From an uncultured Collinsella sp. (GTDB lineage: Bacteria; Actinomycetota; Coriobacteriia; Coriobacteriales; Coriobacteriaceae): a stretch of DNA of 16,035 nucleotides. The notes below the pieces were generated by a model. It saw nothing but the letters and a program-made list of their open reading frames with translations. It made no database searches and was not told the DNA's origin. Both the position numbers and the translations under genes were made by a program. The stretch spans positions 1 through 16,035 of the forward strand of contig URNM01000029.1 in the NCBI GenBank assembly GCA_900549185.1, written 5' to 3'. Of this stretch, positions 1-7,180 are shown piece by piece (position 1 is the stretch's first letter; each line of letters opens with the position of its first letter).

Positions 1-46
1 AGATCGCTCAGTGTCTCGTGGGCTCGGAGATGTGTATAAGAGACAG
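1..46 (+). other. Illumina Nextera (Tn5) adapter contamination at the contig end
   Basis: Bases 13-46 read as the Nextera read-2 transposase adapter, ending in the 19-bp Tn5 mosaic end AGATGTGTATAAGAGACAG at 28-46. The preceding AGAT (1-4) matches the end of the P7 oligonucleotide. Bases 5-12 (CGCTCAGT) sit exactly where the 8-nt i7 index belongs, and I recall that octamer as an index of the Nextera XT v2 set. None of this is genomic. Translated, it yields the well-known artefact peptide EMCIRDR, so any ORF starting here (for example at 18) is spurious. Confidence 0.97.
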
Positions 47-344
47 GCACAAAGACGATGCTGTAGCACACGAGCAGCTGGTAGCGGCGGAAGCGCCCCG
101 TGCTGAGCGCAAGTACCGGCGTGGCGATAGCGTAGACGAGCGCGAATACGCTGATGAGCTGGCCCGCGGTGGCAAGCGAGATGCCGAGTTCCGTTGCCAA
201 GTCGCTTTCGATGCCGATGACCACGAACTCGGAGCAGCCGAGCGAGAATCCCAACAGCATGAGCAGCGCCAGGCAAAGATTGGTGCGCGCGGGGGAGAGC
301 GCGGCGGCGGTTGACTTGCTTTTAGGCGTGGTTGCGGCGGTCAA
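47..344 (-). CDS. MFS transporter, N-terminal fragment (truncated by contig edge)
   Basis: The minus strand encodes about 99 residues of a major facilitator superfamily permease of the drug/sugar efflux (AraJ-like) type. After a short polar N-terminus comes a first membrane segment with a GFSLGCSEFVVIGI stretch. The typical loop DLATELGISLATAGQLIS follows, then a second membrane helix (VFALVYAIATPVLAL), the cytoplasmic TGRFRRY turn and the start of helix 3. The likely start is TTG at 344, because GGAG lies 8 nt upstream; GTG at 353 is in the same frame but overlaps that GGAG. The rest of the roughly 400-residue protein lies beyond the contig. It is divergent from the gene at 605. Substrate cannot be inferred. 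Confidence 0.85.
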
Positions 345-374
345 GGTTGTCACTCCAATGTCGCATGAATAAGC

Positions 375-387
375 GGGATTCAATCCC
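375..387. promoter_or_regulatory. Candidate operator, 13-bp perfect palindrome
   Basis: GGGATTCAATCCC is a perfect 6-bp inverted repeat around one central base. It lies about 31 bp upstream of the MFS start codon, in the divergent promoter region. Position and symmetry would suit a repressor or activator site for the transporter. No regulator gene is visible in the window and no clear -35/-10 pair could be assigned, so this is only a candidate. Confidence 0.3.
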
Positions 388-401
388 TGCAACTCTAACA
401 G

Positions 402-434
402 AATGTGACAAAGAGACAGTCCCTTTGTCACATT
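402..434. repeat. 33-bp palindromic element, GTGACAAAG family (intact copy)
   Basis: A perfect 12-bp stem (AATGTGACAAAG at 402-413, CTTTGTCACATT at 423-434) encloses a 9-nt loop, AGACAGTCC. The same 12-9-12 layout recurs at 5660-5692, and split parts flank the islet at 7137-7155 and 14710-14734. This copy lies between two divergent genes, where no terminator is needed, so it looks more like a dispersed repeat or structured-RNA element than a terminator. From memory, such elements are common in Collinsella genomes; a genome search was not possible. Confidence 0.85.
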
Positions 435-454
435 GCGCTGCCAGCCAGTCGCCC

Positions 455-519
455 AAACCATCACAACATTCGGCAAAAATCTCGAAATCGAGGAAAAGCG
501 TCGAATGTTGTGACGGTTT
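455..519. repeat. Long inverted repeat, 18-bp arms, TCACAACATTCG type
   Basis: Arms at 455-472 and 502-519 pair at 17 of 18 positions, with a perfect core TCACAACATTCG / CGAATGTTGTGA. The 29-nt loop contains a small inner hairpin, CTCG-AAAT-CGAG (481-492). The structure lies 86 bp before the start codon of the 605 gene and about 20 bp from the 33-bp palindrome. It could be a transcribed leader hairpin, a dispersed repeat or a protein-binding site. The right arm is followed by only a short T run (517-520), so terminator function is doubtful. Confidence 0.75.
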
Positions 520-604
520 TCCTGTCTGTGCCGACGAGCTCCAGCGCCGTCTGGGGGTATAAGGCTAGCAAGTGTTTATTTGCGAGGCCTAAGGGGCGCC
601 CCGT

Positions 605-1471
605 ATGGATATCGATAACTTTGAATGGTGGTATAGCGAGGGCGAGGCTCCGGACGAGGAGTGGGACGAGCCCGCGCCGTGTGACGTGTCGAGCGACGAG
701 GACGAGACCGGCAACGATGCCGTCGAGACGGACGCCGCTCCCGACTCCGCCGAGCCCCTGACCTTTGAGCGGGCTTGGGCCCAAGCCGAGGCCGACGAGG
801 CTAAGGCCGATGCCACGGCCACACTCGGTGAGCCGGCGGACATGTCCATCTCGCCGGCCAAGACCCCGCAGCCGCGCCATAACATCGACCCCGGCAGCAC
901 GGCATCCTTCAGCATACTCGACGTGCCCGCGCAGGGTGCTCAGGCGCCTGCGCCCACGCATCGCCCCGACCTGGCTCGCGAGGAAGACGCGGGCCGCCGC
1001 TCTCCGCTCGGTCCCATCCTCATCGCCTTCATGGCCGGCGTCATCGCTTGCTCGGCGATCGGAAATGTCTGGAGCCATGTGGAGCAACAGCGCAAAGATG
1101 CCGCCAAGGTCGAGATGTCTGTCGAGCAATCGCTCAGCCGCACGCGCTCGGTGCATGTGTCGGTCGAGGTCAAGGACGGTGCGACATGGGACACCGCCCG
1201 CGGCGATAGTCAGATGCTCATCCACATCGTGGGCCGCACGCTCAGGGGGCAGGCGATTGACGAGTATCAATATGTCAACTCCGCTGGCGACGGCATCGAA
1301 CTCAAGCCCGGCGACTACGAGCTCACGGTCGACGAGCCGCCCGTCGCCACCGATGGCACGCGCTTCCGCGCCTCAAAGCGCATGGTCCCCGTGAGCTTTA
1401 ACTCACAGGCGCCCGACACGGTCGACACCACACCGCAGGGTGGGTTCGACCTTTACGTGGATGCCCAGTAG
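605..1471 (+). CDS. Acidic single-pass membrane protein, function unknown
   Basis: The 288-residue protein has three parts. Residues 1-130 are strongly acidic, low in complexity and likely disordered (runs of Asp, Glu, Ala and Pro). A membrane helix follows at about 135-157, after Arg131-Arg132, and the C-terminal part of about 130 residues is rich in beta-prone sequence. There is no cleavable signal peptide. The paired arginines before the helix suggest N-in, C-out topology, with the C-terminal domain (about 185-288, ending GGFDLYVDAQ) outside the cell. The stretch LKPGDYELTVDEPP resembles the extracytoplasmic carboxypeptidase-regulatory/Big-like beta folds in general pattern only. AAGGGG at 591-596 with 8-nt spacing supports this ATG. 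It is monocistronic with unrelated neighbours. No named family is recognised. Confidence 0.8.
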   Translation: MDIDNFEWWYSEGEAPDEEWDEPAPCDVSSDEDETGNDAVETDAAPDSAEPLTFERAWAQAEADEAKADATATLGEPADMSISPAKTPQPRHNIDPGSTASFSILDVPAQGAQAPAPTHRPDLAREEDAGRRSPLGPILIAFMAGVIACSAIGNVWSHVEQQRKDAAKVEMSVEQSLSRTRSVHVSVEVKDGATWDTARGDSQMLIHIVGRTLRGQAIDEYQYVNSAGDGIELKPGDYELTVDEPPVATDGTRFRASKRMVPVSFNSQAPDTVDTTPQGGFDLYVDAQ

Positions 1472-1541
1472 GCGCTCGCCACTCATTCCGCTATGGCTAC
1501 TCAATAATCGCCTGCCGTCCCGTCTCGCCGCCAAGAGTGGG

Positions 1542-1564
1542 ACAATAGCCCTCGACACTATTGT
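1542..1564. promoter_or_regulatory. Candidate operator upstream of the epimerase gene
   Basis: ACAATAG (1542-1548) and CTATTGT (1558-1564) form a perfect 7-bp inverted repeat with a 9-bp spacer. It ends 8 bp before the GGAGGA ribosome binding site and about 20 bp before the start codon. It could be an operator overlapping the core promoter or a small leader hairpin. TATTGT within the right arm is a possible -10 box, but no good -35 was found at proper spacing. Confidence 0.3.
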
Positions 1565-1584
1565 TTACTTTTGGAGGAAGTAGC

Positions 1585-2478
1585 ATGTCTACTGTCACTA
1601 CCATCAAGCGCGGCGGCCTCACCGCGGCCATCGATTCCATGGGCGCCCAGCTCACGAGCCTTGCCCTCAACGGCAACGAGTATCTGTGGCAGGGCGACCC
1701 CGCCTTTTGGGGCAAGCACGCGCCCATCCTGTTCCCCATTGTGGGCTCGCTGCGCAACAACACGGCAACGTCTGCGGCCGGCACCTGCGAGATGCCGCGC
1801 CACGGACTCGCGCGCATTGTCGAGCACAAGCTGGTCGAGGTTTCGGAGGACGGCTCCTCGGTAACGTACGAGATCACCGATACGCCCGAGTCGCTCAAGG
1901 CGTTCCCGTTCCACTTTAAGCTCAACATGACCTATGCCCTGACCGGCGACGCTACCCTCACGCAGACCTTTGCCGTCACCAACACCGGCGACGTGGACCT
2001 GCCGTTCTCGGTGGGCGGCCACCCCGCATTTAACGTGCCCGCCCCCGGTGCCGAGGACGAGGCGTTCGAGGATTACGAGTTGGCGTTTACCGAGGCTTGG
2101 ACCAACGAGGCTCCCATCATCACGCCCGACGGTCTTATGACGTTCGAGGGCAGCTACAAGGCTCCCGATAACTCGGACGTGCTGCCCATCACGCATCGCA
2201 GCTTCGATAACGATGCCATCATGTTCACCGATACCCCGGGCTCCACGCTCACGCTGCGCGGGCGCAAGTCGGGCCACGGCGTCAAGATCGACTTTGAGGG
2301 CTTTAAGTACATTGGCGTGTGGTCTGCCGCCAACGACGCTCCGTTTGTGGCGCTCGAGCCCTGGACCGGTCATACCACCATGGACACCGAGGACGATGTC
2401 TTTGAGCACAAGGTCAACACCATTACGCTGGCGCCAGGCGAGACGGACGTCCGCAGCTTTAGCGTAACGCTGCTCTAG
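1585..2478 (+). CDS. Aldose 1-epimerase family protein (LacX/YeaD-like)
   Basis: The 297-residue cytosolic protein belongs to the galactose mutarotase-like fold, which interconverts alpha and beta anomers of hexoses or hexose phosphates. Visible family motifs include HAPILFPIVGSL (45-56), PRHGLAR with His73, GGHPAFNVP with His146 and ALEPWTG with Glu258. The two His and one Glu are the expected binding and catalytic residues. Length fits the LacX-type subgroup (about 290). ATG at 1585 is chosen over the upstream in-frame TTG at 1561 because GGAGGA (1573-1578) lies 6 nt before it. It stands alone between unrelated genes, and the sugar substrate cannot be told from context. Confidence 0.92.
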   Translation: MSTVTTIKRGGLTAAIDSMGAQLTSLALNGNEYLWQGDPAFWGKHAPILFPIVGSLRNNTATSAAGTCEMPRHGLARIVEHKLVEVSEDGSSVTYEITDTPESLKAFPFHFKLNMTYALTGDATLTQTFAVTNTGDVDLPFSVGGHPAFNVPAPGAEDEAFEDYELAFTEAWTNEAPIITPDGLMTFEGSYKAPDNSDVLPITHRSFDNDAIMFTDTPGSTLTLRGRKSGHGVKIDFEGFKYIGVWSAANDAPFVALEPWTGHTTMDTEDDVFEHKVNTITLAPGETDVRSFSVTLL

Positions 2479-2480
2479 AG

Positions 2481-2517
2481 GTTCCGCCGTTCTAACGAAC
2501 GGCGGACCGGTCGACGC
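2481..2517 (+). repeat. 37-bp post-stop hairpin repeat, copy 1
   Basis: The element starts 2 bp after the epimerase stop codon. It holds a perfect 9-bp stem, CCGCCGTTC / GAACGGCGG, around TAAC, followed by a conserved tail ACCGGTCGACGC. It matches the sequence after prfA (15999-16035) at 34 of 37 positions, with all three differences outside the stem. There is no T run after the stem, so it is not a standard terminator. It may be a REP-like element or a 3'-end RNA stabiliser. Confidence 0.85.
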
Positions 2518-2549
2518 TGCGCGCCACCCAGAGCGACAATTTGTCATTC

Positions 2550-2591
2550 AAAAGGCAAGGTATGACCAGAAGGTCCATGCCTTGCCTTTTT
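2550..2591 (+). terminator. Rho-independent terminator
   Basis: An 11-bp stem, AAAAGGCAAGG (2550-2560) with CCTTGCCTTTT (2580-2590), carries an inner GACC/GGTC extension and ends in a run of five T. It lies about 70 bp past the epimerase stop, after the 37-bp repeat, and most likely ends that transcript before the ABC operon. The A run on the 5' side makes it potentially bidirectional. The 167 bp from here to the next gene show no other clear feature. Confidence 0.75.
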
Positions 2592-2758
2592 CATGCCAAC
2601 TTGTTCGCCCTGGATGGCGCTCGCTGGCATTGTCAAAACATCAGCGTCCTCAATGACTACCGTGTGTCTATTAATTTTTCGAGCTTGTTCTGCGCTGCTG
2701 GTCGCTGGCGTATATCCTGTTAAGTCGTCAGCATACGATTCAACAGGGAAGGCAGATT

Positions 2759-3685
2759 ATGCATTCTCCCCAACAGTGCGATGCGCAGCGCCAGCCGATA
2801 TGCAGCCGTCGCATCTTTTTGGGTAGCGCTCTCGCTGCGAGCGCTTCTGTCGTCGCCGGCGCACTTGCCGGTTGCCAGCGTCCCTCCACGCTGGAAGTAG
2901 TTCAGCCCACGACGGGCGGCGGTCGCGACGACCTGTCCGATTCCGTTATCGGCAAGGACAAGATCCGCATTGGCATGGAGGCGGCCTACGCCCCGTACAA
3001 CTGGCAGGTCTCCGAAGCCAGCGAGTACACCATCCCCATCGACAACGTGCAGGGCGCCTATGCCGATGGTTACGACGTGCAGATCGCCAAGATCGTCTGC
3101 AAGGCCCTCGGTGGCGAGCCCGTTGCCGTCAAGCAGAGCTTCTCGGGCCTTATCGATTCGCTCAACAACGGCCAGATCGACCTCATCATCGCCGGCATGA
3201 GCGCCACGCCCGAGCGCGAGGAGTCTGTCGGCTTCTCCGACCCGTACTTCATTGGCTACTTTGGCCTGTTCGTAAAAGAGGGCTCTCCCTACCAAAACGC
3301 CACCAAGCTTAGCGACTTTAGCGGTGCCACGGTACTCGGCCAAAAGGACACCATGCTCGACACCGTCATCGACGAGATTCCGGGCGTTGTCCACAAGAAC
3401 CCGGTCGATTCGGTCCCCACGGTGTTTTCGAACCTGCTGCAGGGCACCTGCGACGCCGTGACCTACAACACCGAGAACGAGAAGGGCTATATGGCCCAAA
3501 ACCCGGGTATCGTGCCGATCCATTTTGCCGAGGGCGAGGGCTTTAAGCAGGAGGTCGCGGCAAATGTCGGTTGCCGCAAGGGCTCGGACAAGCTGCTTAA
3601 GCTCATCGACAAGACACTCAAGGGCATTAGCCAAGAGGAGCGCGACCAAATGTGGGACGCGTGCCTCGACCGTCAGCCGGCATAG
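2759..3685 (+). CDS. Amino acid ABC transporter substrate-binding lipoprotein (SBP family 3)
   Basis: The 308-residue protein captures a polar amino acid outside the cell for the permease and ATPase encoded next. A lipoprotein signal peptide ends at LAGC, with Cys39 as the predicted acylated residue, and carries a twin-arginine-like SRRIFLG at 16-22. The mature part shows SBP_bac_3 hallmarks: IRIGMEAAYAPYNWQ, DGYDVQIAKIV, the hinge segment IDLIIAGMSATPERE with the Arg that normally binds the ligand carboxylate, GFSDPYF, and GATVLGQKDT. ATG at 2759 follows GGAAGG with 6-nt spacing. It begins a three-gene operon; only 9 nt separate its stop from the permease. The exact ligand cannot be called. 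Confidence 0.93.
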   Translation: MHSPQQCDAQRQPICSRRIFLGSALAASASVVAGALAGCQRPSTLEVVQPTTGGGRDDLSDSVIGKDKIRIGMEAAYAPYNWQVSEASEYTIPIDNVQGAYADGYDVQIAKIVCKALGGEPVAVKQSFSGLIDSLNNGQIDLIIAGMSATPEREESVGFSDPYFIGYFGLFVKEGSPYQNATKLSDFSGATVLGQKDTMLDTVIDEIPGVVHKNPVDSVPTVFSNLLQGTCDAVTYNTENEKGYMAQNPGIVPIHFAEGEGFKQEVAANVGCRKGSDKLLKLIDKTLKGISQEERDQMWDACLDRQPA

Positions 3686-3694
3686 GGAGGCAGC

Positions 3695-4843
3695 ATGAAA
3701 ACCATTAATCGCCTGGCCTCCTTTATCAAGGCCGACCACCGTTATGTATACCTGGGCACGAGCGTTATCGCGGCGCTCGGCCTGGCGTTTAGCCAGCGCA
3801 ACCCCACGCCGCTGAGCTTCTTGGCCCCCACGGGCGTGTTCCAAGATTGCCTTTGGGCGATCCTGTGGGCGTGGCTCGTCGTGTCGGCGGCGGCGCTGGT
3901 CACCAAGCTTATGCACTGGAGCGACTATCGCGAAAAGTCGCCGTTCGCATCCGAGCGTTTCCGTCGTGGAGCACGCCTGGGCAGCTACGTCGTGGTCGCC
4001 ATCGCGGCGATCTTTTTCGTGGACCGCTGCGTCATGTCGTTTATCGACCTGGTGCAGGTGAGCATTGTCTCGGATTCCAACCCCAGCGACTTTTTGTCGA
4101 GCCTGGTCTACATGACCTACAAGAGCGGGGACTTCTTCATTCGCGGTATCGAGATCACCATCGCGCTTGCCACCTTCGGCACCGTCATCGCATTCTTCCT
4201 GGCGCTGCTCTTTGTGTTTTTGCGCATTCAGACGTTCGACCGCGTGGACAACGACTTGGTGCGTTTCTTTAAGAGTATCGGCCGCGGCTTCGCGACCGTC
4301 TACTCCACCATTGTGCGCGGCACGCCCATGATGGTCCAGGGCCTGCTTATCTATTACGCGGGCTTTACCGTTCTGCGCGGCATGGGCTTCGAGACCGCCC
4401 AGGCCAACCAGATCTGGAGCACCTTCACTGCTGGCCTCGTCACCATCTCGCTCAACTCCACCGCCTACATGATGGAGGTCCTGCGCGGCGGCATCGAGTC
4501 CATCGATCCCGGCCAGGCCGAGGCGGCGCGCTCGCTGGGCCTGTCGCAGTGGCAGGCTATGCGCAAAGTCGTGTTCCCCCAGGGCATTAAAAACGCGATC
4601 CCGGCGCTCACCAACGAGCTCATCATCAACATCAAGGATTCGTCGGTGCTTTCGGTCATCGGCGTGTTCGACCTCATGTACGCCACCACCACCGTCGCCG
4701 GCGTGTACTACCGCCAGATGGAGGTCTACTGCGTGGCACTCGTGGTCTACCTGATCCTGACGCTTGTGGCGAGCCGCCTGCTCGAGGCCTTTGGCAAAAA
4801 GCTCGGCGCCGAGGCCCCGGCCACGCTGCCCAGCTCCAACTAG
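3695..4843 (+). CDS. Amino acid ABC transporter permease (HisM/GlnP type), extended N-terminus
   Basis: This is the membrane subunit of the importer. The C-terminal half (about 150-365) is the standard His/Glu/Gln/Arg/opine permease domain, with TIVRGTPMMVQGLLIYY (205-221), SAYMMEVLRGG-like helix sequence, and the EAA loop EAARSLGLSQWQAMRKVVFPQG (276-297) that contacts the ATPase. The protein is 382 residues, against about 220 for typical members. The extra 145 N-terminal residues contain two or three hydrophobic segments (about 20-33, 52-71, 97-110). GGGAGG overlapping the upstream stop supports ATG at 3695. The gap to the ATPase gene is 22 nt, consistent with one transcript. Confidence 0.93.
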   Translation: MKTINRLASFIKADHRYVYLGTSVIAALGLAFSQRNPTPLSFLAPTGVFQDCLWAILWAWLVVSAAALVTKLMHWSDYREKSPFASERFRRGARLGSYVVVAIAAIFFVDRCVMSFIDLVQVSIVSDSNPSDFLSSLVYMTYKSGDFFIRGIEITIALATFGTVIAFFLALLFVFLRIQTFDRVDNDLVRFFKSIGRGFATVYSTIVRGTPMMVQGLLIYYAGFTVLRGMGFETAQANQIWSTFTAGLVTISLNSTAYMMEVLRGGIESIDPGQAEAARSLGLSQWQAMRKVVFPQGIKNAIPALTNELIINIKDSSVLSVIGVFDLMYATTTVAGVYYRQMEVYCVALVVYLILTLVASRLLEAFGKKLGAEAPATLPSSN

Positions 4844-4865
4844 GCTCAAGACGAGGAGAATCATC

Positions 4866-5651
4866 ATGGCAGATACCGCCACTACCGGCGCTGCGGCCGC
4901 CGCGCAAAACCAAGAGCCGCTCATCCGCGTCGAGGGCCTGCGCAAGAGCTTCGGCTCGCTCGAGGTACTCAAGGGCATCGACCTCGCTGTCAATCCCGGC
5001 GAGGTCGTCACCATCATCGGCGCCTCGGGCTCGGGCAAGTCGACCTTCTTGCGCTGCCTCAACCTGCTCGAGACCCCGGACGCGGGCCATATCTGGTTCC
5101 ACGGCCAGGACCTCACGGCCGAGCGCTGCAACATCAATAAACTCCGCGAGGACATCGGCATGGTGTTCCAGGGCTTTAACCTGTTCAACAACATGGATGT
5201 GCTCGACAACTGTACCCTCGCGCCCGTCACGCTCAAAAAGATGAGCAAGGCCGAGGCCGAAAAGGTCGCGCTAGAGCATCTGGCAAGCGTGGGACTCGAA
5301 AAGTTCGCACACGCCGCCGTGGGTCGCCTGTCCGGCGGCCAAAAGCAGCGCGTGGCCATCGCCCGCGCCTTGTGCATGAACCCGCAAATCATGCTGTTCG
5401 ACGAGCCGACCTCTGCGCTCGACCCCGAGATCGTGGGCGAGGTGCTCGAGGTCATGCGCAAGCTCGCCGCCGACGGCATGACCATGGTCGTCGTCACGCA
5501 CGAGATGGCTTTTGCCCGCACGGTGTCCGACCGCGTGGTCTTTATGGACAAGGGCGTGGTGCTCGAGGACGCCGCGCCGGCTGAGCTCTTCGGCAATCCC
5601 AAGCACCAGCGCACCCGCGAGTTCCTCTCGCGTTATCTCAACGACAAATAA
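4866..5651 (+). CDS. Amino acid ABC transporter ATP-binding protein (GlnQ-like)
   Basis: The 261-residue cytosolic ATPase drives the importer. All nucleotide-binding motifs are intact: Walker A GASGSGKS (52-59), Q-loop Gln102 in MVFQGFNLF, signature LSGGQ (155-159), Walker B IMLFDE (175-180), D-loop SALD (183-186) and switch His212 in VVTHEM. The sequence ILFNN/FNLF pattern and overall length match polar amino acid ATPases. An in-frame start at 4764 would overlap the permease gene; ATG at 4866, with GAGGAG 7 nt upstream, is better. The last gene of the operon, it is followed at once by a terminator-like hairpin. Confidence 0.95.
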   Translation: MADTATTGAAAAAQNQEPLIRVEGLRKSFGSLEVLKGIDLAVNPGEVVTIIGASGSGKSTFLRCLNLLETPDAGHIWFHGQDLTAERCNINKLREDIGMVFQGFNLFNNMDVLDNCTLAPVTLKKMSKAEAEKVALEHLASVGLEKFAHAAVGRLSGGQKQRVAIARALCMNPQIMLFDEPTSALDPEIVGEVLEVMRKLAADGMTMVVVTHEMAFARTVSDRVVFMDKGVVLEDAAPAELFGNPKHQRTREFLSRYLNDK

Positions 5652-5659
5652 TGCAAGCG

Positions 5660-5698
5660 AACGTGGCAAAGGGACCGCCTCTTTGCCACGTTATTTTT
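5660..5698 (+). terminator. Palindromic terminator-like hairpin (33-bp family) abutting the next gene's ribosome binding site
   Basis: AACGTGGCAAAG (5660-5671) pairs perfectly with CTTTGCCACGTT (5681-5692) around the 9-nt loop GGACCGCCT, followed by A and five T. It has the same 12-9-12 layout as the copy at 402-434, with compensated base changes in the stem. Its position, 8 bp past the ATPase stop and with the T run directly adjoining the GGAGGAAGG of the M20 gene, suits a terminator or attenuator. The peptidase would then need read-through or slip behind partial termination. Confidence 0.65.
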
Positions 5699-5708
5699 GG
5701 AGGAAGGC

Positions 5709-7136
5709 ATGGCCGAGGTTTGGCGCTTCTTTGCGCACGAGGATGATTTTGCCGATATCGATGAGGTCGGCGCGTGCGAGCGCCTGGGCCGCGTGCTGTC
5801 GTTTCCGACGATTTCGAGCATGGATGCCCAGACGGTGGACTGGCAGGCGTTTGACGACCTGCGCGCCTATATGCAGCAGGGCTGGCCGCGCGTGTTTGCG
5901 ACGGGCGAGGTCGAGCTCATCGACCATTCGCTGCTCGTGACGCTTGCCGGCACCGACCCCGCCCTCAAGCCGGTCATGCTCATGGGCCACATGGACGTGG
6001 TTCCCGTGGTGCCGGGCACCGAGACGGACTGGACGCACGATCCCTTTAGCGGGCACGTGGACGACACCTATATTTGGGGTCGCGGCGCCATCGATATGAA
6101 AGACCAGGTTGCGGGCATCTTGGAGGCCGTTGAGTATGCGCTGGCGCACGGCTGGCAACACGAACGAACGCTGCTGCTGGCCTTTGGCCAGGATGAGGAG
6201 ACCACGCAGTACGGCGCGGGTGCCATTGGTCGCGCGCTCGAGGAGCGTGGCGTTGAGCTTGAGTACCTGATCGACGAGGGCGACTATCGTATCGTTGCGG
6301 CTGCCGAGTACAGCGCAGGTGAGGGTTGGCTTATGCATGCCGATCTTGCCGAGAAGGGCTATGCCGATATCGTGCTCAGGACGAAGAGCGAAGGCGGGCA
6401 TTCTTCCAACCCTTACGGCGGCACGTCGCTCGAAGTGCTCAGCCGCGCTATTGCCGCGATTTGCGATATCGAGTGGCCGGCGCGTGTGACCGACCTGCTT
6501 GCCGCGCAGCTCGTCGAGCTGGGGCTTTATACCGCAGACGAGATTGCTGCCAGCAAGGATGCCATCGTGCGCGACTGCCTCGCCAGCAAAAAGCTGTACC
6601 CGCTTGTAACCACCACCTGCGCGCCCACGCAAATCGAAGGCGGCAGTACCGGTGCCAACGTAATGCCGCAGGATATGTGGGCCAATATCAACTTCCGCAT
6701 GCTCGAGGGCACGAGCGTGGCCGATGTCGTGGCCTGCTGCCGCGAGGCCGTTGCCACCGCTGGGCTCGCTGGCCGAGTCGAGGTCGAGCTGGGCCCCGGC
6801 AGCTCCGAGCCCTCGCCGTCCCCGCGCGTGGGCGGTCCGGGGCTCGAGGCCGTTCGCGCCATCGCCGCCCGCTATTTCCGTGATCCCAAGGGGACGGAGG
6901 AAAACGGATCGTCTGCGGTGGGCCAAGAGCCGATCAGCATCGTGCCCTCGACCGTGATTGGCGCAACCGATGCCGCCAACTACCAGCGCATTTGCCGCGA
7001 GTGCATCCGCTTCTCCGCCTTTGTGGTCGACGATGACGAATGCGACCGCGGCGTCCACGGCACCAACGAGCGCATCACCCGTCGCGCCTACCTCCAAGGC
7101 ACCCGCTTCCTCATCGCCCTGCTCCGCACGCTCTAG
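5709..7136 (+). CDS. M20 family metallopeptidase (PM20D1/carboxypeptidase-like)
   Basis: The 475-residue cytosolic protein is a zinc-dependent M20 amidohydrolase that cleaves a C-terminal or N-acyl amino acid bond. Metal and catalytic residues are in place: LMGHMDVVPV (His94, Asp96), GRGAIDMKDQ (Asp129), AFGQDEET (Glu163-Glu164), LIDEGD (near 188-192), dimerisation-domain EGGHSSNPYGGTS (228-240) and VHGTNE (His450). The VVPVVPGTETDWTHDPFSG segment and total length resemble the Gly-Xaa carboxypeptidase/PM20D1 subgroup rather than DapE or ArgE. ATG at 5709, directly after GGAGGAAGGC, is preferred over TTG at 5697. Its position behind the amino acid importer suggests peptide or amino acid salvage, but the substrate is unknown. 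Confidence 0.92.
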   Translation: MAEVWRFFAHEDDFADIDEVGACERLGRVLSFPTISSMDAQTVDWQAFDDLRAYMQQGWPRVFATGEVELIDHSLLVTLAGTDPALKPVMLMGHMDVVPVVPGTETDWTHDPFSGHVDDTYIWGRGAIDMKDQVAGILEAVEYALAHGWQHERTLLLAFGQDEETTQYGAGAIGRALEERGVELEYLIDEGDYRIVAAAEYSAGEGWLMHADLAEKGYADIVLRTKSEGGHSSNPYGGTSLEVLSRAIAAICDIEWPARVTDLLAAQLVELGLYTADEIAASKDAIVRDCLASKKLYPLVTTTCAPTQIEGGSTGANVMPQDMWANINFRMLEGTSVADVVACCREAVATAGLAGRVEVELGPGSSEPSPSPRVGGPGLEAVRAIAARYFRDPKGTEENGSSAVGQEPISIVPSTVIGATDAANYQRICRECIRFSAFVVDDDECDRGVHGTNERITRRAYLQGTRFLIALLRTL

Positions 7137-7155
7137 AATGTGACAAAGGGACTGA
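7137..7155. repeat. Left part of a split GTGACAAAG palindrome
   Basis: AATGTGACAAAGGGACTGA begins directly after the peptidase stop codon. It matches the left arm and centre of the 33-bp palindrome family, but no right arm follows. The missing right part is found at 14721-14734, on the far side of the surface-protein gene. A weaker direct match, AATGAGACAAA, lies at 7171-7181. Confidence 0.75.
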
Positions 7156-7180
7156 GCCGATTTCATCGGTAATGAGACAA

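Noticed and set aside
18..314. A 98-codon plus-strand ORF at the left end
   Set aside because: It starts in the adapter sequence and runs opposite the MFS transporter gene.
2720..5614. A 964-codon open frame on the minus strand across the ABC operon
   Set aside because: It is an antisense shadow of three well-supported genes. It has no family motifs and reflects high GC at the third codon position.
5691..7166. A 491-codon minus-strand frame opposite the M20 gene
   Set aside because: The plus strand carries all M20 metal-site motifs with a good start; the antisense frame shows none.
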